Below are positions 55,825-64,000 of a stretch of DNA of 64,000 nt, in pieces. Source of the stretch: Conchocele bisecta. Taxonomy: Eukaryota; Mollusca; Bivalvia; Lucinida; Thyasiridae. Position 1 is the stretch's first letter, and each line of letters opens with the position of its first letter. The notes beneath the pieces were generated by a model. It searched no databases. It saw only the letters and a list, made by a program, of their open reading frames with translations, and was not told the DNA's origin. The stretch is taken from positions 125,664,569-125,728,568 of the forward strand of contig CM055266.1 of the NCBI GenBank assembly GCA_029237695.1, given 5' to 3'. The translations under genes were made by a program, and so were the position numbers.

Positions 55825-56086
55825 CCCGTCAACACAGTGCGTATGTGCCGTGAAACACGGTGCCATGAAACATTTTTGATATCCAGTCAATACTATTTTT
55901 TGCATTTTACAGCCATTTGTAGGTGTTGTCGGGATAAATAGAATAGTAGGTTAGTGCCGTGAATGGGAAAAAATATCTGGCGCGGCTCGGAAACGGGATG
56001 TGCTCGGCAGAGCCTCGCCCATCCCGTTTCCTGAGCCTTGCCAGATATTTTTTCCCATTCACGGCACTAACCTACTATTCTCTATG
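55825..56086. repeat. Family O hairpin (O1) and flanking repeat
   Basis: GAATAGTAGGTTAGTGCCGT to the complement at 56080, around GGATGTGCTCGGCAGAGCC. The left flank (55825-55940, GGGATAAATA end) reappears inverted after O2 at 62466-62584. Confidence 0.88.
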
Positions 56087-56131
56087 TATTGTCTCGTGTA
56101 TGCATGGCCAGGGTGGCTAGCACTGTTGTAT

Positions 56132-56358
56132 ATACGTGGCTGTGACTTGAAATATGGGACCCGATTTGTGACCTGATCAAATAACACACTTCTGTAGATG
56201 ATAACGATATATATTGCTTGTTAGAAGCATGACGGGTGTTTCATTGATGGAATGGCGAACAGTGCAGATCCTGGTCAGACTGTGCATCCGCACAGTCTGA
56301 TCTGGATTTACACTGGTCGCAAAACCCATAAGCCACATTTCTCCGCAGTCACATATAA
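56132..56358. repeat. Family D MITE (D17)
   Basis: TACGTGGCTGTGACTTGAAA start. The hairpin is GGTCAGACTGTGCATCCGCA. Ends CTCCGCAGTCACATAT. Confidence 0.88.
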
Positions 56359-57029
56359 CAGATGCCTTTCAAACTTGGTGGGTGCTGTAGTGACAAACTA
56401 TTTAATTCGGGCAATGGTATAACTATGATTGTTATATCATGCAACAGACGCGCGATGTCAGCATGCCAACATACAATTATTATTCACTGGAGACTGTATT
56501 AAATCCCAAACGTAGTTTGTATAAGCTATTCGTTTTATCGCCCAATCAGTAGTTAGAAACCGTGAAGGTTTTGTGAAAATTGCGCAGTGCAAAGTACAGT
56601 TATGATTGATATAAAATATGTATTTCGGATATATCACGAGATAAGGCATGTAAGCAACAGACACGGTGTAACATGGTAGCTTATCGTTCATCTGACTCCA
56701 TTCGTGCGGAACGATAACAGGTCAAAAGGTTCGTAATGCAATCTCCCGAGGATAAATAAAGAATACCAAGTAACTTAGTAAGTGTCATTTTATGTCATAT
56801 TTATCAGGCACAGCTAGAAACGGGTATCAATTCCTCGGCTCAGCATCTACGACACAGCGCCATTAAAACCAAATGTTAACTTTTCACGAAAGCACCCCCA
56901 CTGAGACGCATTCAGACGTTTGTAAACAATTGCAAAACTGGAAATCAACAACTCGATTAAGGCAAACGCCAAATGACGTTTTCTGGCTAACTCGATTTCC
57001 GGTTCCGTCAGAACTGCTTCCGTTTCAAA
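56359..57029 (+). promoter_or_regulatory. Unique DNA ending in a candidate promoter
   Basis: No repeat is seen from about 56400. The last 190 bp holds a CRE-like TGACGT (about 56973), an ETS-like TTCCGG near 56996 and a CGTTTCAAAATGGC that fits the YY1 site often placed over animal start codons. No TATA box. Promoter identity is inferred. Confidence 0.3.
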
Positions 57030-57188
57030 ATGGCTTCCACTGGTGATGGTAAACTGTCGTCTGATTATCAGGCCATCGGTATGCTGAGCAGCGATGGCAT
57101 CGATTGTGATAAAACGGCTTACTTATCCCTTAAAACATTGAATTTATTTTGTCGTCTGCTAGTTTATTATTATTTTCACATTTCTTGA
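57030..57188 (+). CDS. Possible first coding exon, unknown protein
   Basis: ATG at 57030 in the context CAAAATGGCTTCC opens 52 codons beginning MASTGDGKLSSDYQAIGMLS. Codons look balanced for about 35 residues, then turn AT-rich before the family S hairpin. Possible donors are ATG|GTAAAC (57045) and ATCG|GTATGC (about 57078), so the real exon may be only 5-17 codons long. I do not recognise the protein. It could be a start exon running rightward out of the window, or chance. Confidence 0.28.
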   Translation: MASTGDGKLSSDYQAIGMLSSDGIDCDKTAYLSLKTLNLFCRLLVYYYFHIS

Positions 57189-57193
57189 TGAAA

Positions 57194-57258
57194 ACATGTT
57201 TTGACGGCGCATGAGAATCGTCTCCAGTGGAGACGATTCTCGTGCACTGTCAAAACAT
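57194..57258. repeat. Family S hairpin (S2)
   Basis: CATGTTTTGACGGCGCATGA then GAATCGTCTCCAGTGGAGAC and back. Confidence 0.9.
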
Positions 57259-57442
57259 TTATTTTCTAAACCGACATGTTATAAATCAAAACCAGCAGAC
57301 GACACTATTTGTTTCCCGCCTTTTAATAGTGAATGTTACAGAACTAAACATTCACCGTTACACATACAATCCTAATGTTCATATGTAAATGATGCCTATT
57401 TATCGCTTGCCTTCATATTTTAAGAGTTAGTTACTGCCGAGG

Positions 57443-57485
57443 ATACAACAACAACAACAACAATAACAACGACAACAACAACAAG
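57443..57485. repeat. (CAA)n microsatellite
   Basis: Interrupted ACAACAACA run of about 40 bp. Confidence 0.95.
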
Positions 57486-58017
57486 TGTTGCGCTGGATCT
57501 GGTCTATGAAAACCGACATGGCCCCATACTTGTGTTAGATACGTGATTCCCCGTGCTGTTGGTCGTTTATCCCCTTATCAGCTCAATGCAGATGTCGTCT
57601 TGGAGAGAAGTCATAACTCGCGCCTGCTTGATTTGATTAGATGCTATTGATCCGATACGGACACCAACTCCCGCTCGCCCAGCCGCCTATACAGCGATCC
57701 AGCAAAGTACGAAACAACGCCCATGAATCTGTGATCGGTATCCAGTCAACAATGATTAAAATAAATCGCGCGTAATTAGTCCAATTTTCATGGAAAACTC
57801 AAATGAATTTCATCCATAGGCTAACACGGAATTGGTCGCCTCAGTTTACGTTTACGGCGATAACGTCAATTGGTGCAAATTTACAGAATGCCGTCTCTTT
57901 GACCGCAAAAACTATACATTTCCATTCATAGATAAACACAGAAACTAGAAATAAAAACACATGTTTGTAAAGTTTGCGTAAATGTTTGTGCTGCTGGGAA
58001 CTGTTCAGAACCGACTA
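57486..58017. other. Unique DNA, possible regulatory element
   Basis: 57590-57900 is repeat-free and GC-balanced, with homeodomain-type TAATTAG (57774-57780) and ATGATTAAAATAAA strings. No coding exon recognised. Confidence 0.35.
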
Positions 58018-58233
58018 CAGTCGAATCTCTCTAAACCGAACACAGAGACAATTTAGTTTTTAATGATTTTGATATATTTCGTTTCCATTTATCTCCGATG
58101 ATATTGTCTGTTCATGATCGCAAAGCACACATGCGTGTCTTGAAGTAGTTATATACATGTTTGACAGTGGAGCCTCTCTAAACCGGACACCCTGGATGTC
58201 CCCAGGGTGTCCGGTTTAGAGAGGTTCCACTGT
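58018..58233. repeat. Family H element (H5), full length
   Basis: TA-flanked CAGTCGAATCTCTCTAAACC to GAGAGGTTCCACTG. The internal second end at 58165 carries a perfect ACACCCTGGATGTCCCCAGG hairpin. Confidence 0.88.
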
Positions 58234-58325
58234 AAATGGGTTTGAACATGTGTTTTGTTTATGTGTAACTATGGCGCAATCTTTATTGGACATTATGTGG
58301 GGGCTGTAACAAAAATGAAGGATAC

Positions 58326-58555
58326 ATTTAATTTATTAATTTTTATTATACTGAATTTATTACATTATCACAACCATTTTGGCTGTGATAATGTAATAAA
58401 TTCAGTAGAATAATTCTGCATGCTTTTAATCATCAAATATAAGGAGTCGGTAGTTCTATATGAAATAATTTATTTCGGGAAAAATAAAAGATTACTCCCT
58501 CAAAGTATACTTTGCTAGATAAGTATACTTTGCAATGTTGATGAAATCGGCTACT
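58326..58555. repeat. Family M foldback (M5), left-truncated
   Basis: It starts in TTATTAATTTTTATTATACT, keeps the central palindrome, and ends TGATGAAATCGGCTACTG. Confidence 0.88.
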
Positions 58556-58574
58556 GGTTTAAAATCAATCAATA

Positions 58575-58799
58575 AATGTGGCTGTGCCTGGAGAAATGGG
58601 GCTTATGGGATTTGTTTTACCAGTGCAGCTTCTGTAGCCTGATAACGATCCATATAGATTGATAGAATCATGACGGGTGTTTCATTGATGGAACGGCGAA
58701 AAGTGCAGATGCTGATGAGAATGTGCGGATGCATAAACTGATCTGGATCTACACGGGTCGCAATTCCCACAAGCCCTATTTCTCAATTCACAGCCGCAA
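58575..58799. repeat. Family D MITE (D18)
   Basis: ATGTGGCTGTGCCTGGAGAA to CTCAATTCACAGCCGCAA. The hairpin has decayed (GATGAGAATGTGCGGATGCA). Confidence 0.85.
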
Positions 58800-59233
58800 A
58801 CCAGGACAGGCAGTACATTCGAAGGTATAATCATGTTCCATAAACAAAATGGCGTCCAATATGGTTCCAAAATGCCAGTCGTTCCGCCGCGCAAGGATAT
58901 TGTGTACCTAAAGTCGCGCAATATCGCACGCTACGGAACTCGTGTATATATCCACATACAAATCAAATAACCTATATATATATGGAACATTTATACCACA
59001 GTTATATACTATGCTGAAAATGGATATTAAGTAACAATGTTAGCCGTGTACATATTAATAATATATTGAAACCAATAAATATATAAATGCTTATATAAAA
59101 ATACACAAACACAATAGATGCTATTCTTCGTGCTAACTCGTAGTCCCGCCATCTTGAAAATATTTCATTTATTTGCTCTCTCGGTATCTCAATGCATAGA
59201 GTAAATACTGTAATGCATAGAGTAAATGCATGC
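58800..59233. other. Unassigned AT-rich DNA
   Basis: AATGCATAGAGTAAATACTG is a short tandem duplication near 59192-59225. No gene. Confidence 0.5.
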
Positions 59234-59238
59234 ATAGA

Positions 59239-59673
59239 CAATGTGTATGATCACGTGGTACTAACAACAACAACAACAGCAAGTAATGAAACTTCCAGAA
59301 TCCATCCGATTCAAAGAACGTATTATGTTATAGTGTCATTATTACGTAACGGATTTTGATGAAATAGGTCGCATCAAACGCGTGTTGTTAAGCTGCATTT
59401 GTACGTTGGCCCAAACTTATGTCGTTTTTGCGACGAATCAATTTCCGTGTCTACCGACACGGAAATCGATTCTTCGCAAAAACGACATACGTCTGTGCCG
59501 AACTCCCTGGACGACCAAATGCAGTCATGCAGACGCGTTTGCTGTGCCATATTTCATCAAAATCCATTTCATATTAAGGAAAATATCAAATAATACTTAC
59601 TATTGAGTAGGGCAAGATTTCAACGCTTTCAGCCACTGTTGTTGTTGTTATAACCACGTGATCATGCACATTG
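59239..59673. mobile_element. Family I foldback (I4)
   Basis: CAATGTGTATGATCACGTGG to GATCATGCACATTG with the 5-bp duplication ATAGA (59234-59238, 59674-59678). The centre hairpin is ATTTCCGTGTCTACCGACAC. Confidence 0.92.
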
Positions 59674-59791
59674 ATAGAGTAAACACCGGTAAATACTGTG
59701 GATAAAACTATGTGTGGCAACGACAACCTCTTCATTGTTTACCCGAGGCAATCCAATTCTAGAAATAAGAATACTCCCGTACAGCCTGATA

Positions 59792-60205
59792 CAAGGTGCA
59801 TGATCACCTGGTTACAACAACAACAACGTCGCCCACTCCAAAGTAAGTATTATTTGATATTTTCTTAATATGAAACGGATTTTGATGAAATATGGTGCAG
59901 CAAACGCGTCTTCAAGAGCATTTGGTGGTCCAGGGAGTTGGGCACATACTTATGTTGTTTTTGCGAAGAATCGATTTCTGTGTCGGTAGACACGGAAATA
60001 GATTCTTCGCAAAAACGACAGAAGGTTGGGCGAAAATACAGAGACCACCAAATGCAGCTTAACAAGGCGCGTTTGATGCGCCATATTTCATCAAAATCCG
60101 TTACGTAATAAGGACAATATAAAATAATACGTACTTTGAATCAGATGGATTCTGGAAGTTTCAATACTTGTTGTTGTTGTTGGTACCACGTGATCATACA
60201 CCTTG
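59792..60205. mobile_element. Family I foldback (I5)
   Basis: CAAGGTGCATGATCACCTGG to GATCATACACCTTG, duplication TGATA (59787-59791, 60206-60210). It lies 118 bp from I4. Confidence 0.93.
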
Positions 60206-60249
60206 TGATATAGTAACACAGCCACGAGTTCGTGAGCAGTGAATTCAGT

Positions 60250-60457
60250 TACACCACTGTCTGTGCTAATCTTGCCAATAGCTGTCAGTTGTTTTCTTTC
60301 AACATGCTTTAATATTGCGCTTGGAATGCAACAGTTTGATTGGCTGAGCCTGAGCTGTGCTACAGCTCAGGCGCAGACAATCAAACTGTTTAATAGAGAG
60401 TTGAGATATGTTCAGAAACGTTGACATATGGACAAGTTTAACAGAGGCGATGGTGTA
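60250..60457. repeat. Family A element (A7)
   Basis: CACTGTCTGTGCTAATCTTG to GGACAAGTTTAACAGAGGCG. The hairpin is GAGCCTGAGCTGTGCTACAG. Confidence 0.82.
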
Positions 60458-60510
60458 TTAGACTTCGTGGATGTTCACCGGATCTTCACTATCACAACGG
60501 CAACACGCCC

Positions 60511-61213
60511 GGTGCCAGTTTCACTAAACTTCGTACGACTAAGAAATTCGCTCGCAAGTGCAAAACTAGAATATACAACACAGTTCGCATTAGCCGCCGA
60601 TGTTGTGAAATCTTTGGGGGATTCAGTAATCACTGACCCCAACACGTAAGTGAGAAATGGTAGCATTAAAGGTACATGCCCACCCTGATATCAGGGGCGA
60701 TAACCGTGTTTACTTAAATGTTAACGGACTATTTATTGTCTGTATTTATTTTTTGATGTCAAATAATCATACTGTATAATCTGTTGAAAATATTATTTTT
60801 TCAGGTCACGCATTTAATTAGTATAAATAATTAAATAATATCATGCCTCATTTGCATATGAAAATAGCCTGATACCACCGCCAGTCACTATCAATACAAT
60901 ACATATTACTAATTGATTATGTCTGTATAGGGGGGAACTAGCGGATTAGTGACACAATTATACACATATTTAATTCCTGATAAGAACAGACATCATTTCT
61001 TTGTTATATTATTATACTTTATATAGAAATAAAACGTGAATTGCCTGCTTGATATCAGGGACGCTCACGTGTTTCTTTAAAATGTTAACGGAAATAACTA
61101 TTTGTTATAACTATTTATGTTTTGATGTGCAAGGATCATACGTTATAATATGTCGATAAAACTATTTATTCAAGAACATGTTTGTCTTACAAAGTTTAGT
61201 GAAACGGGCCCCC
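60511..61213. mobile_element. Family C element (C5) invaded by J sequence
   Basis: GTTTCACTAAACTTCGTACG (60519-60538) at the left and AAAGTTTAGTGAAACGGGCC at the right (about 61191-61210) are C ends about 0.7 kb apart, against about 240 bp in intact copies. The extra DNA is the J material at 60670-61180. Confidence 0.75.
60670..61180. repeat. Two partial family J copies (J9, J10)
   Basis: TTAA at 60666-60669, then AGGTACATGCCCACC and GATATCAGGGGCGATAACCG through GGAACTAGCGGATTAGTGAC and TTTAATTCCTGATAAGAACA. A second GATATCAGGGACGCTCACGT block at 61051 repeats the first. The right TTAA end is missing. Confidence 0.75.
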
Positions 61214-61416
61214 AGTTTTGTCCGATCGTGACCCATTTGTATCGCGCAAAAAGCAAATGTTACCATAAATCAGCCTGGCTCTGGTAGTGTATCCATTCTC
61301 GCCATTTCTCGCCGATATTGATTTCGAAAAAAAGCGGAAAACGTTCCGTATATGACATCTAAAGTGGACAAAATGTTCAACGTATCACGAAAATGCTCCA
61401 GGTTTCCCAGCAGCCT

Positions 61417-61620
61417 GGGAGCCGTTTCACTAAACTTCGTACGACTAAAATGTCCGTAAGTGTTTTCTTGTAAACAATTATTGGATTTACATTTATTGAG
61501 CATAGGCTGCATATGCAGCCTATGTTCAATAAATGTAAATACATCAATTGAAATTTCCAGACGATCCTAAATTTGCACTTACGAACATTTTAGTCGTACG
61601 AAGTTTAGTGAACGGCCCCG
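61417..61620. repeat. Family C foldback (C6)
   Basis: GGGAGCCGTTTCACTAAACT to ACGAAGTTTAGTGAACGGCC. The central GAGCATAGGCTGCATATGCA hairpin is intact; one arm is shortened. Confidence 0.9.
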
Positions 61621-61842
61621 GGTCCTAACCCAACTGCAGTTTACCAGCTAAACACGCATTAGAACCACATGTTAACGGTTGTGAAGGCTCGGGTATAGAA
61701 AGTTGTTCAGCCAAGTCACATTATTAAATATAAGAGTACTATAACTAATTTGCGACGGTCGGGCCGACGGACACACACTTCTTGCATTAATAGTCTGTTC
61801 CAATAAAGGATAAATGCATTGGTTCTGCTAAATACTGCAGTA

Positions 61843-62035
61843 TATGAGGCACACCATGTGATTTTGACCCTTCGGACATCTGCGTAATTTAATTAAATGC
61901 GCTTACAATATTTACAATATTTTTCATAAAAAAAGTCATAAGTTGACAAGATTTCAGAGTACATATTGTAAATTTTGTAAACGTATTTAAGAACCCGTTC
62001 TCTCATCCTTTGATTCAGAGGTAATTGCTTCGTAA
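61843..62035. repeat. Family R remnant
   Basis: ATATGAGGCACACCATGTGA begins like an R end. AAGTCATAAGTTGACAAGAT matches the R1 interior. The right end is not clear. Confidence 0.5.
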
Positions 62036-62151
62036 ATGTGATGGAATATATGTATACTATATATGTGAACACTGCCTCGTTACTGTATCCTATACAGCAC
62101 ATGGAGTGGCAAACTCGGCCATCTTTGTGTGTTCCCGCCATCAACTATATA

Positions 62152-62466
62152 GAGAATAGTAGGTTAGTGCCGTGAATGGGAAAACATATCAGGCAAGGCT
62201 CAAACAATTCTTTATTTCTCATCAGAAGTATATGTTGTGACCACTCATTTGAACCGTCTCGCCGAGACGGTTCAAATGAGTGGTCACAACATATACTTTG
62301 GTTCAGAAATAAGGAAAATACATAGAGAATAGTAGGTTAGTGCCGTGAATGGGAAACAATATCTGGCAAGGCTCAGGAAACGGGATGGGCGAGGCTATGC
62401 CGAGCACATCCCGTTTCCGTACCGAGCCAGATATTTTTCCCATTCACGGCACTAACCTACTTTTCT
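62152..62466. repeat. Family O hairpin (O2) with a nested P hairpin
   Basis: GAATAGTAGGTTAGTGCCGT occurs at 62154 and again at 62326, with the complement at 62444-62465. Between the first two lies a P element (62208-62324). Confidence 0.82.
62208..62324. repeat. Family P hairpin (P5)
   Basis: TTATTTCTCATCAGAAGTAT to TTTGGTTCAGAAATAAGG. The 66-bp inner palindrome TTGTGACCACTCATTTGAAC around TCTCGCCGAGA is perfect. Confidence 0.9.
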
Positions 62467-63248
62467 ATTTATCCCGTGAACACCTACAAATGGCTGTAAA
62501 ATGCAAAAATAGTATTGACTGGATATCAAAAATGTTTCACAGCACCGTGTTTCACGGCACATACGCACTGAGTTGACGGGATAAATATACTTCCCCCTCT
62601 TCTGGCGTTTGACACAAAACGCAAAATGTGAAGTACGATATAATATGATACAATGTAGCTGATTACATGTAGAAAAGCCAGCTCAACAGACTCCTATCAG
62701 ATTTTTACACCAAACAGTAAAATATGTCAGTGTTCTGGACAGGGTTGTCCCTGTGCTTTTAACAACATGAACCACCATTGTAAATAACCTCATACACAGA
62801 AATTCGCAAAGTGATTTCTTTTTACCTGGCAAACCGCAAAACACATACCATATACACCCACTACTGTACTCTGTTATTAGCTATCAAATCCAATGACATG
62901 TAAGCAGTTACCTGAGTGTATTGTCCCTGGTGTCTACTATGCGAGTAAATATGGCTTTACATATGGGTAACGTGTACACCAACAATAGGCTGTGCATCAG
63001 ATTGAAAAGTTTACACATCAACATTTATTTTGAGATTGATGGGAGATATACTCAGATATCTCGTCTTTTGTATAGTTTGCTGGCATAATATTTATAGCAT
63101 GCCGTTGTCATATCTGTCTATGATTTTTTGGTTTATTGTCATATTATTTGCTGTATGTGTCAAACGCACGAAGTGGTGAAACTGTACTATGGCTTGTACA
63201 TACAAAGATGGCGGAGATGGCAACTCAATGTACCTATATCTATCTATG
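62467..63248. other. Inverted O1 flank, then dispersed-repeat DNA
   Basis: 62466-62584 is the reverse complement of 55825-55940. 62800-63230 shares blocks with 51960-52430. No gene. Confidence 0.55.
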
Positions 63249-63314
63249 ACCTGATTTTGACAGCACATGAGAATCGTCTCCACTGGAGACGATTCTCATG
63301 TGCTGTCAAAACCA
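63249..63314. repeat. Family S hairpin (S3)
   Basis: GATTTTGACAGCACATGAGA and its complement around CTCCACTGGAG. Near-perfect. Confidence 0.93.
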
Positions 63315-63344
63315 GGTTTTTGTTAATACCTTTATGAAATTACG

Positions 63345-63440
63345 CAGTGTCCCAAGGTACAAAAACACATGGCGTGTCTCAAGCATGATGATGATAATGA
63401 TGGTGATACTGATGGCAATGATAATGCCATAATATATGTA
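63345..63440. repeat. Family R end fragment and (GAT)n tract
   Basis: AGGTACAAAAACACATGGCG is one R end. ATGATGATGATAATGATGGT follows at 63386. Confidence 0.75.
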
Positions 63441-63486
63441 AATCACCGTTACCACATGTACATACACAACCGCCTGCGTTAATATC

Positions 63487-63926
63487 CAATGTGCATGCTC
63501 ACGTGGTTACCACCACAACAACAATGTCTGAAAGTGTTGAAAGCGCGCCCACTCCAAAGTAACTATTATGTGATAGTTTCCTTAATATGAAACGGATTTT
63601 GAAGAAATATGGCGCAGCAAACGCGTCTTCATGCATTTGGTGGTCTCATGACTTCGGCACATACGTATGTCGTTTTTGCGAAGAATCGATTTCCGTGTTA
63701 GTATTGACAGTAAACACGGAAATCGATTCTTCGCAAAAACGACAGAAGTTTGGGCCAAGGTACCGAGACCACCAAGTGCAGCTTACCAAGACGAGTTTGG
63801 TGCGCCATATTTCAATCAAATCATAATAATGACAATAATATAACAGAATACTTCTTTGAATCGGAGGCGCTTCTGGAAGTTTCAGTAAGTGTTGTTTTTG
63901 TTGTAACCACGTGATCATATATCTTG
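63487..63926. mobile_element. Family I foldback (I6)
   Basis: CAATGTGCATGCTCACGTGG to GATCATATATCTTG. Flanks ATATC and ATATT match at four of five. The centre hairpin is CGAAGAATCGATTTCCGTGT. Confidence 0.9.
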
Positions 63927-63934
63927 ATATTGCC

Positions 63935-64000
63935 CAGTAGCCTATTTCATCAAAATTGCAAAGTATACTTATCTAGCAAAGTATACTTCAAGGGAGAAAT
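63935..64000. repeat. Family M left arm (M6), cut by window end
   Basis: CAGTAGCCTATTTCATCAAA followed by two CAAAGTATACTT motifs. Confidence 0.88.

Overview
Eukaryotic, AT-rich nuclear DNA from an invertebrate, most likely a bivalve mollusc. The grounds are the spiralian-looking GATA exon, intron-bearing genes, a tRNA-derived SINE whose central domain I recognise from mollusc-type SINEs, and dense hairpin MITEs of a kind I associate with bivalve genomes. The genus is not claimed. There are no operons, rRNA genes, functional tRNA genes, CRISPR arrays or bacterial signals.

Coding content is very small. (1) 4416-4632 (-) is the first coding exon of a GATA1/2/3-type transcription factor. Its zinc-finger exons are not in the window, and a CpG-richer, CCAAT-bearing stretch lies upstream at 5500-6060. 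(2) 18972-19124 plus 19416-19886 (+) is a two-exon FLYWCH zinc finger/MULE transposase fragment, broken off by a G6-rich tandem repeat. (3) 34561-34757 (-) is a frameshifted N-terminal exon with an NRF-1-type promoter site, carried inside a TTAA-flanked transposon. (4) 57030-57188 (+) is a possible promoter and first exon, low confidence.

The rest is a mosaic of short inverted-repeat (foldback) elements. I name the families locally by letter. A: core GAGCCTGAGCTGTAGC. B: TTAA-flanked, CCCTTTCACC ends, GAGACGGCTCG hairpin (piggyBac-like). C: ends GTTTCACTAAACTTCGTACG. D: ends TGGCTGTGACTGGAGAAATG with a GATCAGACTGCGC hairpin. F: TACGGAGCCCCGC ends around inverted arrays of a 21-bp unit, 6-bp target duplications. 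G: AAACGAGTTTACTGATTTC. H: TA-flanked CAGTGGAACCTCTCTAAACC (mariner/pogo-like). I: CAAGGTGCATGATCACGTGG, 5-bp duplications. J: TTAA-flanked AGGTACATGCCCACTCAGTA. K: CAGGGATTCCGCTGG, 6-bp duplications. L: a diverged 280-bp pair. M: CAGTAGCCTATTTCATCAAC. N, O, P, S: near-perfect hairpins. Q: TAGTTGCGAACGGTAACTC, 9-bp duplications (Mutator-like). R: AGGTACAAAATCGCATGGCG.

Layout: 0-10 kb GATA exon with A, B, C, G, H hairpins; 10-17 kb mostly D copies, then GA-rich and 16-bp repeats; 18-22 kb the MULE fragment, its G-rich array and the first F element; 22-30 kb M, D, B, I, Q, A, F, H; 30-37 kb D, J, the SINE and a J element carrying an exon; 37-43 kb I, R, A, L, a 50-bp tandem array, and a nest of J, B and a 1.16-kb hAT-like foldback; 43-49 kb M, a retroposon tail, K in J, F, Q, C and self-nested J; 49-51 kb a tandem array of hairpin units split by a TA-flanked foldback; 53-56 kb F, N, G, O; 57-64 kb H, M, D, I, A, C and J nests, O/P and S. 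The nested insertions, with legible target duplications, give a relative chronology of activity.
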